A stretch of 34,817 nt of DNA from the NCBI RefSeq assembly GCF_001528745.1, contig NZ_BCNS01000131.1, positions 1-34,817 of the forward strand, written 5' to 3'. The translations under genes were made by a program, and so were the position numbers. The notes below the pieces were generated by a model. The model was not told where the DNA came from. It did not search any database and saw only the letters and a list, made by a program, of their open reading frames with translations. The stretch comes from Marinobacterium profundum (lineage in GTDB: Bacteria > Pseudomonadota > Gammaproteobacteria > Pseudomonadales > Balneatricaceae). Shown here piece by piece: positions 7,826-15,338 of this stretch; the stretch's first letter is position 1, and each line of letters begins with the position of its first letter.

Positions 7826-8560
7826 TTAAGACACGATCAGGCCGGTGAGCTGGTAACCCATTAACAGGAAACCGGCGCTCATCATGGCGACGTTGGCGGT
7901 GTAGGCATGGCGCCAGAAACTGGCGCAGCGCCGCCAATAGCCCATAACAATGAGAATGGCGCTCAGGGCCAGGAGCTGGCCGATTTCGACGCCGACATTG
8001 AAGGCAATCAGGTTGGGTATCAGGCCATCTTCCGAGATCTCGTATTCCAGAATCTTGGTGGCCAGACCAAAGCCGTGGAGCAAGCCGAAAAGCAGGGTAG
8101 CTACCTTGGTGTTGGGCTGATAGCCAAACCAGCGCTGAAATGCCCCAAGGTTGTCGAGTGCCTTGTACACCACGGAGAAGCCGATGATGGCGTCAACAAT
8201 GTACGAGCTGATACTGATTTCCGTCAGTACGCCCAGTAGCAAAGTGACTGAATGCCCAACGGCGAACAGCGTGACATACACCCCCACGTCTTTCAGGCGA
8301 TAGAGAAAGAAGATGACCCCGAAGAGGAAAAGCAGGTGATCGTAACCGGTGATCATGTGCTTGGCACCCAGGTAGGTAAAGGGCAGCAGCATCACCCCGG
8401 AACTTTCCAGGATAAAGCCTTTGTCGCCTTCTGCCACAGCATGAGCCAGCGCATCCGGCATGCCAAGTAAGAGCAACATTGTGAAGAGTAACAAGAGTAA
8501 CTGTTGGCGATTTGGGCGCACGACACGTGCACCTATACCGCTCATGGATAGCGAATACAT
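7826..8560 (-). CDS. HupE/UreJ-family membrane protein (probable nickel/cobalt permease-like)
   Basis: 244 residues from the ATG at 8560, which has AGGA seven bases upstream. An in-frame TTG at 8605 would add 15 residues but has no better RBS. The N-terminal hydrophobic stretch QLLLLLFTMLLLLGMPDALAHA looks like a cleavable signal sequence. Next come about six membrane segments with the HupE/UreJ_2 signature: GAKHMITGYDHLLFLFGVIFF, then HSVTLLLG and LLHGFGLA, where the His residues probably face the transport path. Family members are linked with Ni or Co uptake or secondary transport. In this cluster the role is more likely resistance or homeostasis, which is inference. It lies between a His-rich small protein and the anchor protein in one minus-strand operon. 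Confidence 0.8.
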   Translation of the reverse strand: MYSLSMSGIGARVVRPNRQQLLLLLFTMLLLLGMPDALAHAVAEGDKGFILESSGVMLLPFTYLGAKHMITGYDHLLFLFGVIFFLYRLKDVGVYVTLFAVGHSVTLLLGVLTEISISSYIVDAIIGFSVVYKALDNLGAFQRWFGYQPNTKVATLLFGLLHGFGLATKILEYEISEDGLIPNLIAFNVGVEIGQLLALSAILIVMGYWRRCASFWRHAYTANVAMMSAGFLLMGYQLTGLIVS

Positions 8561-8607
8561 AGTTAAGTCCTGGTTTGCAGTGGTCTTGGGCCTTAAGGCG
8601 GCCAATG

Positions 8608-9018
8608 TCAGAGCACGAATTTGGAGCGGGGAGGACGCTCGATCAAGAAAACTGGACTGGCAGGAATGGAATAGCGCGGGGCTTCTATGCGCAGGGCTCG
8701 CTTTGGCTGTGAGACGATGCGAGGAAGCGTTGCGAGATAGGGAATCTCATGTACATGGTCGGCAGTGAGTGACGAGTGGTAGTGATCAGCGCATGTAATA
8801 CAGGGGGATGCCGTGTTGTCGTGCATATGGCCCACGTTACTTCCAATCATGGCCGGCTGACTCAGTCCAACCAGGCGCCCAGACGTATGCACAGCCCAAG
8901 CCATCACTATGGCTAGTGCAAGAACAATGATCACCTTGGCGTTGATGGGCTTGCTGTACATGTAGCTCTTCTTGGTGCTGCCTGGACGGTTCGCCCACTT
9001 TAGAGTGGAGGGGGACAT
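8608..9018 (-). CDS. small membrane-anchored His-rich protein of the metal cluster (hypothetical)
   Basis: 136 residues from the ATG at 9018. An internal ATG at 8961 (MYSKPINAK) has a better purine-rich upstream (AGAAGAG) and places the membrane segment right at the N-terminus; it would give 117 residues and may be the true start. A single hydrophobic helix (VIIVLALAIVMAWAV) is followed by a periplasmic-looking part with metal-ligand clusters: GHMHD, CITCADHYHSS (CxxC plus His) and DHVHE. No family recognised. As first gene of the minus-strand operon directly behind the predicted repressor operator, it is probably metal-induced and may bind or pass metal to its neighbours. The tail overlaps the upstream region of the HupE-like gene. 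Confidence 0.6.
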   Translation of the reverse strand: MSPSTLKWANRPGSTKKSYMYSKPINAKVIIVLALAIVMAWAVHTSGRLVGLSQPAMIGSNVGHMHDNTASPCITCADHYHSSLTADHVHEIPYLATLPRIVSQPKRALRIEAPRYSIPASPVFLIERPPRSKFVL

Positions 9019-9027
9019 GATTGACTA

Positions 9028-9046
9028 TATCCCCCCCAGGGGGATA
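9028..9046. promoter_or_regulatory. predicted CsoR/RcnR-family operator in the divergent promoter
   Basis: TATCCCCC (9028-9035) and GGGGGATA (9039-9046) form a perfect inverted repeat with a 3-nt centre. A/T-flanked G/C tracts are typical of operators for the DUF156 family (RcnR, DmeR, InrS, CsoR). It lies between the repressor gene (start 9085) and the divergent metal operon, so one dimer pair or tetramer could control both directions. Confidence 0.75.
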
Positions 9047-9084
9047 GCATTCAGAGTAAATCATCAAGGCGCGAGACTCAACAC

Positions 9085-9372
9085 ATGAGTGAGCAGGAAC
9101 ATGGACATCAGCACCAAAGTCATAGCGATATCATCAAAAGGTTGAAGCGTGCGCAGGGGCATCTGCGCAGCACCGTCGATATGATCGAGGAAGGGCGTGC
9201 CTGCGTCGCTATCGCTCAGCAACTGCATGCGGTGGAAAAAGCGATCTGCCAGGCCAAACGCATTCTCATTCAGGATCATATCGACCACTGCCTGGAACAC
9301 ACAGTCGAGGCGCTACACAAGGGTGAGCGCGCACCATTGGAAGACTTCAAGCAAATCACCAAATACCTTTAG
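9085..9372 (+). CDS. DUF156 metal-sensing repressor (CsoR/RcnR/DmeR family)
   Basis: 95 residues, an all-helical CsoR-family repressor. The helix-1 DNA-contact motif IIKRLKRAQGHLRSTVDMI is clear. The metal-site pattern is Cys40, His65, Cys69 (CVAIAQQ..., DHIDHC), the C-H-C spacing of CsoR and InrS rather than the C-H-H of RcnR. The N-terminal EHGHQHQSH adds His ligands of the kind used by Ni/Co sensors of the group. So the fingerprint is between Cu and Ni sensors, and the His-tailed exporter and HupE neighbours favour Ni/Co. Metal binding should release the protein from the palindrome at 9028-9046 and derepress both itself and the divergent operon. The Shine-Dalgarno before the ATG is weak. 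Confidence 0.88.
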   Translation: MSEQEHGHQHQSHSDIIKRLKRAQGHLRSTVDMIEEGRACVAIAQQLHAVEKAICQAKRILIQDHIDHCLEHTVEALHKGERAPLEDFKQITKYL

Positions 9373-9575
9373 TTCAATCTACTATGGGCTTTTTCAGGTG
9401 TGCGGTGGACGTTGCACGATAGTCTGCACTTCTTTGGTGCCTTATTGCTCGAAGCCTTGGAGCGATTGCAGCTTGGTCATGCTAACAAAGCTGCTTGTAC
9501 AATGGAGGTCTGTTGCTATACCCCTTGGCTGGTGACGCTCGTCACAACATGAATAAGCTGAAAAAGGAATTCGAC

Positions 9576-9710
9576 ATGAGAAAGCTTTCTGCGACGCTCA
9601 TCGCCGCTGTTATTACCCTGGCTTCACTTACTGCGTTTGCTCATAGTGGTGGCACCGACTCCAAAGGCTGTCATCGCAACCATACAACAGGCGGCTACCA
9701 TTGCCATTGA
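9576..9710 (+). CDS. small secreted His/Cys peptide (YHYH-like, GCHxNHxTGGYHCH motif)
   Basis: 44 residues from the ATG at 9576, which has AAGGAA just upstream; an earlier in-frame ATG at 9549 would add nine residues. It has a clean signal peptide (KLSATLIAAVITLASLTAFA) with cleavage likely after AFA. The mature peptide of ~22 residues, HSGGTDSKGCHRNHTTGGYHCH, splits into HSGGTDSKGCHRN and HTTGGYHCH, with five His and two Cys. This short motif recurs at the C-terminus of small exported proteins often annotated YHYH-domain. Its role is unknown to me; metal binding in the periplasm is a reasonable inference from composition and from lying 200 bp downstream of the metal repressor. Confidence 0.65.
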   Translation: MRKLSATLIAAVITLASLTAFAHSGGTDSKGCHRNHTTGGYHCH

Positions 9711-9928
9711 GTAACGCTCAAATTTGGCCGCCTTACATCTGGTGGCCAACTCTATGATTGGCTTCGGCGGCTCATGTGCCAAGTTTAAAACCCTCCGTAC
9801 TATTCAGTTTTACTGATCCTTTGCCTCAGAATGTTCCGGTTTTTTGCGCTCGCGGCTGTGTCTATAGTGGTTTCAGCAAAGGGGGCAGCAGCTTGCAGCT
9901 CTGAAATTTGGAACCCGAGGAGGTCGAG

Positions 9929-10381
9929 ATGAGCCTGATCAACCGCATTATCAATCCTGGTACCCACTGGTCCGGTCTGGCGCTGCGCCTGCCACTGGGG
10001 ACGCTCTTTGTGGCCCATGGCGCCCAGAAGCTGTTCGGCTGGTTTGGCGGCTATGGCCTTGAAGGCACCGGGCAGTGGATGGCATCCATCGGGCTGGAGC
10101 CCGGTGTGCTGATGGCAGCCCTGGCTGGAGGCGCTGAGTTCCTTGGGGGCGTGGCACTGATTCTTGGCCTGCTCACCCGCCCGGCGGCGCTGGTGCTGGC
10201 GGTGACCATGCTGGTGGCGATTTTCTCGGTGCATATAGGCAACGGACTCTTTATGAGCAACAACGGCTACGAGTTTGGCCTGGCGTTGCTGGCGGGCACG
10301 GTGTCGCTGCTGCTCTCCGGCGGCGGTCGTCTGAGCCTGGATGGAGCCTTCGCGAAGTCTGATCGTGAGGAGGCAGCATGA
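9929..10381 (+). CDS. DoxX-family membrane protein
   Basis: 150 residues, four membrane helices, DoxX family. The hallmark RLPLGTLFVAHGAQKLFGWFGG lies in the first helix-loop, then GLEPGVLMAALAGGAEFLGGVALILG and LTRPAALVLAVTMLVAIF. Family members are inner-membrane proteins tied to thiol/oxidative-stress handling (thiosulfate:quinone oxidoreductase small subunit and SodA-DoxX-SseA complexes in other bacteria); the reaction here is not known. The start at 9929 follows GAGGAGG by six bases. Its stop overlaps the pirin start by four bases (ATGA), so the two are translationally coupled, a common DoxX-pirin pairing. Confidence 0.88.
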   Translation: MSLINRIINPGTHWSGLALRLPLGTLFVAHGAQKLFGWFGGYGLEGTGQWMASIGLEPGVLMAALAGGAEFLGGVALILGLLTRPAALVLAVTMLVAIFSVHIGNGLFMSNNGYEFGLALLAGTVSLLLSGGGRLSLDGAFAKSDREEAA

Positions 10382-11070
10382 TCACTGTACGTTCAAGCGA
10401 GGCCCGTGGCCGGGGTAATCATGGTTGGCTCAATAGCCGTCACAGCTTTTCCTTTGCCGACTATTACGACCCCAAGCATATGGGCTTTTCGGCCCTGCGT
10501 GTTATCAACGAGGATCAGGTTGCGCCGGGGGCTGGGTTTGGTACCCACGGGCACAAGGACATGGAAATCATCAGCTATGTGCTGGAAGGAGTGATCGCTC
10601 ACAAGGACAGCGAAGGCAATGTGCAGCAGCTGCCCGCTGGCGAGTTTCAGCTGATGTCGGCTGGCAGCGGTATTCGGCACAGCGAGTACAATGCCTCTGA
10701 ATCCAGCGGGCTGCGCTTTCTGCAGATCTGGATTCAGCCGGATCAGTTCGGTGGCAAGCCTGGCTATCAGCAGAAGAACTTTGGCCGGCGCAATGGCCTG
10801 ACGCTGGTGATCAGCCCGGATGGCGAAGCGGGCAGCCTGACGCTGCGCCAGGATGCCAGCCTCTATCAGCTGTTGCTGGATTCCGAGCAGGGCCTGACCC
10901 ATGTACTTCAGTCTGGCCGGCGACAGTATATACACCTCATAAAGGGGGCGTTGACGATCGGCAATACACCGCTAAAAGCGGGCGATGGCGTCAGTATCGA
11001 AGGCCTGGCGCAGTTGGCATTGCAGGCCGGCACAGCACCGGTGGAGGCGTTGCTGTTCGATCTGCCCTGA
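10378..11070 (+). CDS. pirin-family cupin protein (YhhW-like)
   Basis: 230 residues, a bicupin of the pirin family. Metal ligands of the N-terminal cupin are visible in FGTHGHKDMEIISYVLEG (two His, and a Glu after the DM) with a later His in IRHSEYN; before them come RGRGNHGWLNSRHSFSFADY and the family's FSALRVINEDQVAPG. E. coli YhhW and some bacterial pirins cleave quercetin in vitro, but physiological roles are mostly unknown (redox or electrophile sensing is proposed). Co-translated with DoxX upstream. A strong terminator follows at 11104. Standard length, no defects seen. Confidence 0.9.
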   Translation: MITVRSSEARGRGNHGWLNSRHSFSFADYYDPKHMGFSALRVINEDQVAPGAGFGTHGHKDMEIISYVLEGVIAHKDSEGNVQQLPAGEFQLMSAGSGIRHSEYNASESSGLRFLQIWIQPDQFGGKPGYQQKNFGRRNGLTLVISPDGEAGSLTLRQDASLYQLLLDSEQGLTHVLQSGRRQYIHLIKGALTIGNTPLKAGDGVSIEGLAQLALQAGTAPVEALLFDLP

Positions 11071-11103
11071 TCCGCGCAGCTTATCTTTTACGGCACAACA
11101 GAC

Positions 11104-11136
11104 ACCGGCCAGGTTTATAAGACCTGGCCGGTTTTT
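11104..11136 (+). terminator. rho-independent terminator after doxX-pirin
   Basis: ACCGGCCAGGT (11104-11114) pairs perfectly with 11122-11132 around a 7-nt loop, followed by a run of T. It ends the doxX-pirin operon. Confidence 0.88.
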
Positions 11137-11201
11137 ATGTTGCTGCTATACCGGGAGGGGGTGGAGAACTTGGATATAGAGCCTGGATATAAAGAACCAG
11201 G

Positions 11202-11681
11202 CTAGTTTTGCGCAGCGCCCGCAGGCCTGTACGCCTGAGTGCCCCACAGCGGCACGGTGGACAGGCTGTGCTTGAAGCTGCCGGAGGTTTCCTTGGTGGA
11301 GTAGGACAGGTACATCAGGGTTTGGGAGTCGGCATCGAAGATGCGGCGAATCTTCATGGTCTTGAAGAAAATGCTTTTTGATTTTTTGAACACAATGTCG
11401 CCATCGGGGGATTTGTCGATGGCGGCGATCATGGCGGCGGTGATTTCGCCGGTTTGCCTGCAGGAAATCGATGAATCACTTGGATCGGAAAAATCCAGGT
11501 TGGCCTCAATGCTGGCCACATGACAGGTGACGCCTGGAATCAGCGGGTCGGTCAGGACATTGAGTTTAATGTCCTTGGTGGTCAGCAGGCCCAGGGATAC
11601 ATCCCCAACTTCATTATCAGAGCAGCCTGTCATAAGTACAGAAAGGGCGGCAAAGCCCAGTATCCAAAATCGTTTTCTCAT
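11202..11681 (-). CDS. creA: CreA-family protein, predicted lipoprotein
   Basis: 159 residues, the usual CreA size. The conserved pattern VTCHVASIEANL, DPSDSSISCRQTG, GDIVFKKSKSIFFKTMKIRRIFDA and TLMYLSYSTK matches E. coli CreA segment by segment, with two conserved Cys (VTC and ISC) that probably form a disulfide. The N-terminus differs from E. coli: SVLMTGCSDN resembles a lipobox with Cys20, so this version is probably lipid-anchored in the envelope. CreA is a periplasmic protein of unknown biochemical function, named for its place in the creABCD locus; no creBCD genes are near. AAGGAA precedes the ATG. Single-gene transcript facing the doxX-pirin terminator. Confidence 0.85.
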   Translation of the reverse strand: MRKRFWILGFAALSVLMTGCSDNEVGDVSLGLLTTKDIKLNVLTDPLIPGVTCHVASIEANLDFSDPSDSSISCRQTGEITAAMIAAIDKSPDGDIVFKKSKSIFFKTMKIRRIFDADSQTLMYLSYSTKETSGSFKHSLSTVPLWGTQAYRPAGAAQN

Positions 11682-11916
11682 CTACAGAATTCCTTGTCGG
11701 GCGCATTGCCCGCTTTTTTAGCGTCGTAAAAGTATCGCTCGCAAAAATATCAATCGCACCAAAATCGGTCGCCAAAAAGCAGTATTGCAGATGTGCCCTG
11801 GTGAATACATGGCGGGACAGGTTCGCGTGGGCGCAGCGAATCCTTTAAGTTAGCTACAGCAGGCCAAAGCCGGTCGGCGCAGTTGCTGATACGGCGGGTT
11901 TTATGAGGGCAATCCA

Positions 11917-12345
11917 ATGAAGGCGAGCAGAATGAACAGGTGCACATCGGTTAAGGCCTTGCTGGCCGGCTTGTTTGGCTTTGCAGGCCTGAGCATAGCG
12001 CAGGCCGGTGAGGTTGAGATCCTCGGGGCACAGTTTCAGAGCAGCGGTGCCGACCGCTGGTTGGTCAGCGTAACGCTGCAACACGGGGATAGCGGTTGGG
12101 ATCATTACGCCGACAACTGGCGTGTGGTGGATGAGGCGGGCGCAGTGCTGGGTGACAGGGTGCTGTTCCATCCCCATGTGGATGAGCAGCCCTTCACCCG
12201 TTCGCTGAGCGGCGTTATGGTGCCCGAAGGCACGAATCACCTGTTTATCGAGGCCCACGACAAGGTACACGGCTGGTCGACGAAGCGTCTGGCAATCGAC
12301 CTGGCAGAGGCCCGCGGTGGGCGCTTGCAGGTAACGGCTGAGTAG
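11917..12345 (+). CDS. conserved secreted protein of unknown function
   Basis: 142 residues. A signal peptide (KALLAGLFGFAGLSIAQA) is followed by an immunoglobulin-like beta protein of ~110 residues: VEILGAQFQSSGADRWLVSV, HGDSGWDHYADNWRVVDEAG, VLFHPHVDEQPFTRSLSGV, then FIEAHDKVHGW. The GWDHYADxW and HPHVDEQPFTRS motifs recur in a conserved but unnamed periplasmic family in proteobacteria, as far as I can recall. The many His/Asp residues in these motifs could bind a metal, perhaps copper, but that is speculation. AGGG lies upstream of the ATG; a second ATG five codons in is also possible. It is convergent with ccoG, stops 46 bp apart. Confidence 0.7.
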   Translation: MKASRMNRCTSVKALLAGLFGFAGLSIAQAGEVEILGAQFQSSGADRWLVSVTLQHGDSGWDHYADNWRVVDEAGAVLGDRVLFHPHVDEQPFTRSLSGVMVPEGTNHLFIEAHDKVHGWSTKRLAIDLAEARGGRLQVTAE

Positions 12346-12391
12346 CAATCCAAAGGCCATATTGGCGCTACGCTCGATTGGCTCAAACTTA

Positions 12392-13750
12392 TTAAAGCGC
12401 CCGCGTCAAAAAGGTCGTCAGCTGGGTTCTGTGAATGCCCTGACCCTCGAAACTGAACTGCACCAGGGTGCGTGAGCGTTCAATATCCCGGCCGCAGACC
12501 CGGTATGGCAGCCAGGTTGAGTTGCTCTCAATCAGATCGATGCTGGCCGGCCCGAACAGCTCGAAATCTCCCGGGCCCTGCAGCGACAGCGCAATCAGCG
12601 ACTGATCTTTCGCAAAGCCTTCCAGCTTGATGCGATAGCTGTTGCAGATGGTGTGCTCATCCTGCTGGGTGAACAGGGTGTCACGGTCGCGGCGGATTTC
12701 GACCAGCAAGTCAGTGGTGGTAGTAAAACCCCAGGCGACGGCGCCAATTGAGCCTAGCAGCACCACCCCGTAGCAGGCCAGCAGCGGGCGTTTGAGCGGC
12801 GACGGCTGGCCGGCCAGCTGGGCTTCGGAGGCAAAGCGGACCAGGCCCCGTGGGCGCTTGATCTTGTCCATCACCTCATCACAGGCATCGATACAGGCGG
12901 CGCAGTCGATACAGGCGGCCTGCAGGCCGTCGCGGATATCGATGCCGGTGGGGCACACCTGCACGCAGAGGCCGCAATCGACACAGTCACCACTGTCGGC
13001 GCCGGTATTGCGGAGGTTGGCGCGGGGCTCTCCACGGCCCGCATCATAGCTGACGCTGCGGGTATGGCGGTCGAACATCACGCCCTGAAAGCGGGAGTAG
13101 GGGCAGGCGTGCAGGCAGATTTTCTCGCGCACCAGGCCCGCATTGGCGTAGGTCAGTGCGGCCATGATCAGCAGCCAGCCCCAGAGTGCCGGCGACATTT
13201 CCCAGCCCATGGCGGCGGCCAGTATCTCGCGGATTGGCACGAAATAGCCGGTGAAGGTGGTCGCGGTGGCGCAGGCCAGCAGGATCCAGAGCAGATGCTT
13301 GGTGATGCGGCGCAGCAGGCGGGTGGCGCCCAGGGGCTGGTCCTCTTGGCGTGCGCGTTTGCTGGCACGGCCTTCGGTGAACTGCTCGATGCGGATAAAG
13401 AGCCAGGTCCAGATACTTTGCGGGCAGGCAAAGCCACACCAGACACGGCCCCAGGCGACTGCGAGAAAAAACAGCAGGCTGGCGCCTGCGATCATCAGGC
13501 CGGCGAGCAACGGCAAATCATGCCAGGACAGGGCTTTGCCAAACAGGATAATGCGGTGCTGTTCGAACGAGAACAGCAGCCAGGGCTGACCGTTGACCTG
13601 TACCCAGGCCAGACCGAAGAAGAGTGCGATCAATGGCCAGGTACTGAGTCGGCGCCAGTTCTGGAAGCGCCCTTCGGTGAGGCGCACGTGGAACTTTCCA
13701 TCCCGGGCAAAGGGTGGTGTGTAGTCTTGTACAACGGGGATCTGTTCCAT
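12392..13750 (-). CDS. ccoG: cytochrome c oxidase accessory protein CcoG (FixG/RdxA)
   Basis: 452 residues. Several membrane segments lie in the N-terminal two-thirds, with the family motifs WGRVWCGFACPQSIWTWLF and CLHACPYSRFQGVMFD. There are two ferredoxin-type [4Fe-4S] motifs: CVDCGLCVQVCPTG and CIDCAACIDACDEV. After the last helix comes a C-terminal periplasmic Ig-like domain of ~110 residues. CcoG reduces Cu(II) to Cu(I) for assembly of the cbb3 oxidase copper centre. It is normally beside ccoNOPQ or ccoS/ccoI, but none are here. The RBS is weak. The 120-bp upstream region holds an imperfect inverted repeat, GGTTAAATC...GATTAACC (13767-13790), a possible operator or half of an FNR-like site, not firmly assigned. 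Confidence 0.93.
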   Translation of the reverse strand: MEQIPVVQDYTPPFARDGKFHVRLTEGRFQNWRRLSTWPLIALFFGLAWVQVNGQPWLLFSFEQHRIILFGKALSWHDLPLLAGLMIAGASLLFFLAVAWGRVWCGFACPQSIWTWLFIRIEQFTEGRASKRARQEDQPLGATRLLRRITKHLLWILLACATATTFTGYFVPIREILAAAMGWEMSPALWGWLLIMAALTYANAGLVREKICLHACPYSRFQGVMFDRHTRSVSYDAGRGEPRANLRNTGADSGDCVDCGLCVQVCPTGIDIRDGLQAACIDCAACIDACDEVMDKIKRPRGLVRFASEAQLAGQPSPLKRPLLACYGVVLLGSIGAVAWGFTTTTDLLVEIRRDRDTLFTQQDEHTICNSYRIKLEGFAKDQSLIALSLQGPGDFELFGPASIDLIESNSTWLPYRVCGRDIERSRTLVQFSFEGQGIHRTQLTTFLTRAL

Positions 13751-13916
13751 GGCTGGCGTCCGCAGAGGTTAAATCGGCTGCAGATTAACCTTGTGTTGCG
13801 AATAGGATCAGGTATAAAAAAATTAAAGATAATAGGTACAGATTTCTGGCGGTCCGCATTAGTCTTAAAGTTTGCTGCCGTCAGGGTGCAGCGACAACGA
13901 CACAGAGGAAGCTGGA

Positions 13917-15338
13917 GTGACCCAGACGGAGTATCGCTATCAGCAGCTGGAAAACTGGCTGCTACAGGGCATTACCGAGCAACGCTGGCGCCTGGGTGAG
14001 CGTTTGCCATCGATTCGTGCGCTGTGCGAGCAGCAGGGGTTGTCGAAGGCGACCGTACAGCATGCCCTGCAGCGGCTCGAAGCCCAGGGGGTGATCGAGG
14101 CGCGCCCCAAAGCCGGCTACTTCGTGGCCTTACTGCCCAGTGCCGCCAGGGCACCGCGCAGCCTGGCCCGGATAGAGGCGCCGCGCCCGGTGACGGTGAG
14201 CGAGCTGTTCCTCGATATCATGCGTCGCAGTGCAGCCTTCGATCTGTTGCCGGATCTGCATGCCGGCGATTCGCCCCCGGGCATAGTGGCGCTGAACCGC
14301 GCCATCGGGCGGGCCTTGCGGCGCCAGAAAGGTGACGATCATCAGTACTATGACGCGCCGGCCGGGGATATGGCGCTGCGCGAACAGCTGGCGCTGCATG
14401 CCGCCAGACGCGGCTGGCAGGTGCTGCCTGAGCAGCTGTGTGTCACCTCGGGGTGCCAGCACGCGCTCTTTCTGGCGCTGATGGCCTGTTGCCGCAAGGG
14501 TGACGTGGTGGCGGTGGAGTCGCCCGGGTTTTATGGCGTGCTGCAGCTGCTCGAACAGCTGGAATTGCAGGTGGTTGAAGTGCCGACCTCCAGCGAGACC
14601 GGGCTCGATATTGAGGCCCTGGAAGCGGTGCTCAAACGCTGGGATATCAAGGCCTGCGTGGTATCGCCGGCCTTTGCCACGCCGGGCGGTGCATTGATGC
14701 CGCTGTCGGCACGCCAGCGTTTGCTGGTGCTGGCCGAAGAGTTCGATCTGGCGATTATCGAAGATGATATTTACGCCGATACGGCCTTTTCCCAGGTGCC
14801 TGATCCGTTAAAGGCGCTGGACACCCGCGAGCGTGTCATTCTGTGCAGCTCCTTTTCCAAATCCCTGTCCCGTGACCTGCGCCTGGGCTGGGTGGCCGGT
14901 GGCCGCTGGCATGATCGCATCCTGCACCTGAAGCTGGTGACTCAGCTGGCGAGCAGCCGTTACCTGCAGCAGGGGCTGGCGGATTTCATGCGCGATGGCA
15001 GCCTGGCTGCGCACCTGCGGCGTCAGCGCAGTGAGCTGCGCATACGACGCGACCGGTTGCTTGCGTTCCTGCATGCCTGGCCCGGCGAAATCCGGGTCAG
15101 CACGCCCCAGGGTGGCTTGGCGGTGTGGCTTGAACTGCCGGAGTCCGTCAATACCCTCAGCACCTATCCGCTGGCGCTGGCCCAGGGCGTGGTGATTACG
15201 CCTGGGCCACTGTTCTCGGTTTCGGGACAGTTTCGCAATTGCCTGCGGATCAGTTTTGCGCACCCCTGGGATACGCGTCGCAGTGAAGCCCTGGGGCGGC
15301 TGCCCGAATTGCTGCTAGCTAGCCGCGCAGCGACCTGA
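13917..15338 (+). CDS. MocR-type regulator (GntR HTH fused to class-I aminotransferase-like PLP domain)
   Basis: 473 residues from a GTG at 13917 with GAGGAA upstream; an in-frame TTG at 13872 is less likely. Residues about 5-75 are a GntR winged helix (RLPSIRALCEQQGLSKATVQHALQRLEAQGVIEARPKAGYFV). Residues about 110-470 are an aminotransferase fold: YDAPAGDMALREQLALHAARRG, VTSGCQHALFLAL, the IIEDDIYADTAF Asp/Tyr pair and the PLP-lysine motif SSFSKSLSRDLRLGWVAGG. MocR proteins bind direct-repeat DNA and sense PLP adducts of amino acids or vitamins. Repeats GGTATA/GGTACA near 13811 and 13834 could be its own site (weak). Its 3' end overlaps trpA by 20 bp, tail to tail. Whether it controls trpBA is unknown. 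Confidence 0.9.
   Translation: MTQTEYRYQQLENWLLQGITEQRWRLGERLPSIRALCEQQGLSKATVQHALQRLEAQGVIEARPKAGYFVALLPSAARAPRSLARIEAPRPVTVSELFLDIMRRSAAFDLLPDLHAGDSPPGIVALNRAIGRALRRQKGDDHQYYDAPAGDMALREQLALHAARRGWQVLPEQLCVTSGCQHALFLALMACCRKGDVVAVESPGFYGVLQLLEQLELQVVEVPTSSETGLDIEALEAVLKRWDIKACVVSPAFATPGGALMPLSARQRLLVLAEEFDLAIIEDDIYADTAFSQVPDPLKALDTRERVILCSSFSKSLSRDLRLGWVAGGRWHDRILHLKLVTQLASSRYLQQGLADFMRDGSLAAHLRRQRSELRIRRDRLLAFLHAWPGEIRVSTPQGGLAVWLELPESVNTLSTYPLALAQGVVITPGPLFSVSGQFRNCLRISFAHPWDTRRSEALGRLPELLLASRAAT

Noticed and set aside
9724-9749. Terminator after the small exported peptide gene
   Set aside because: TTGGCCGCC/GGTGGCCAA forms a stem, but no T-tract follows and the stem has one mismatch/wobble.
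13767-13790. FNR/Anr box before ccoG
   Set aside because: The inverted repeat GGTTAAATC...GATTAACC is imperfect and does not fit TTGATnnnnATCAA.
13064-13999. 311-codon plus-strand open frame opposite ccoG
   Set aside because: Shadow of ccoG, whose Fe-S motifs and membrane segments are unmistakable.
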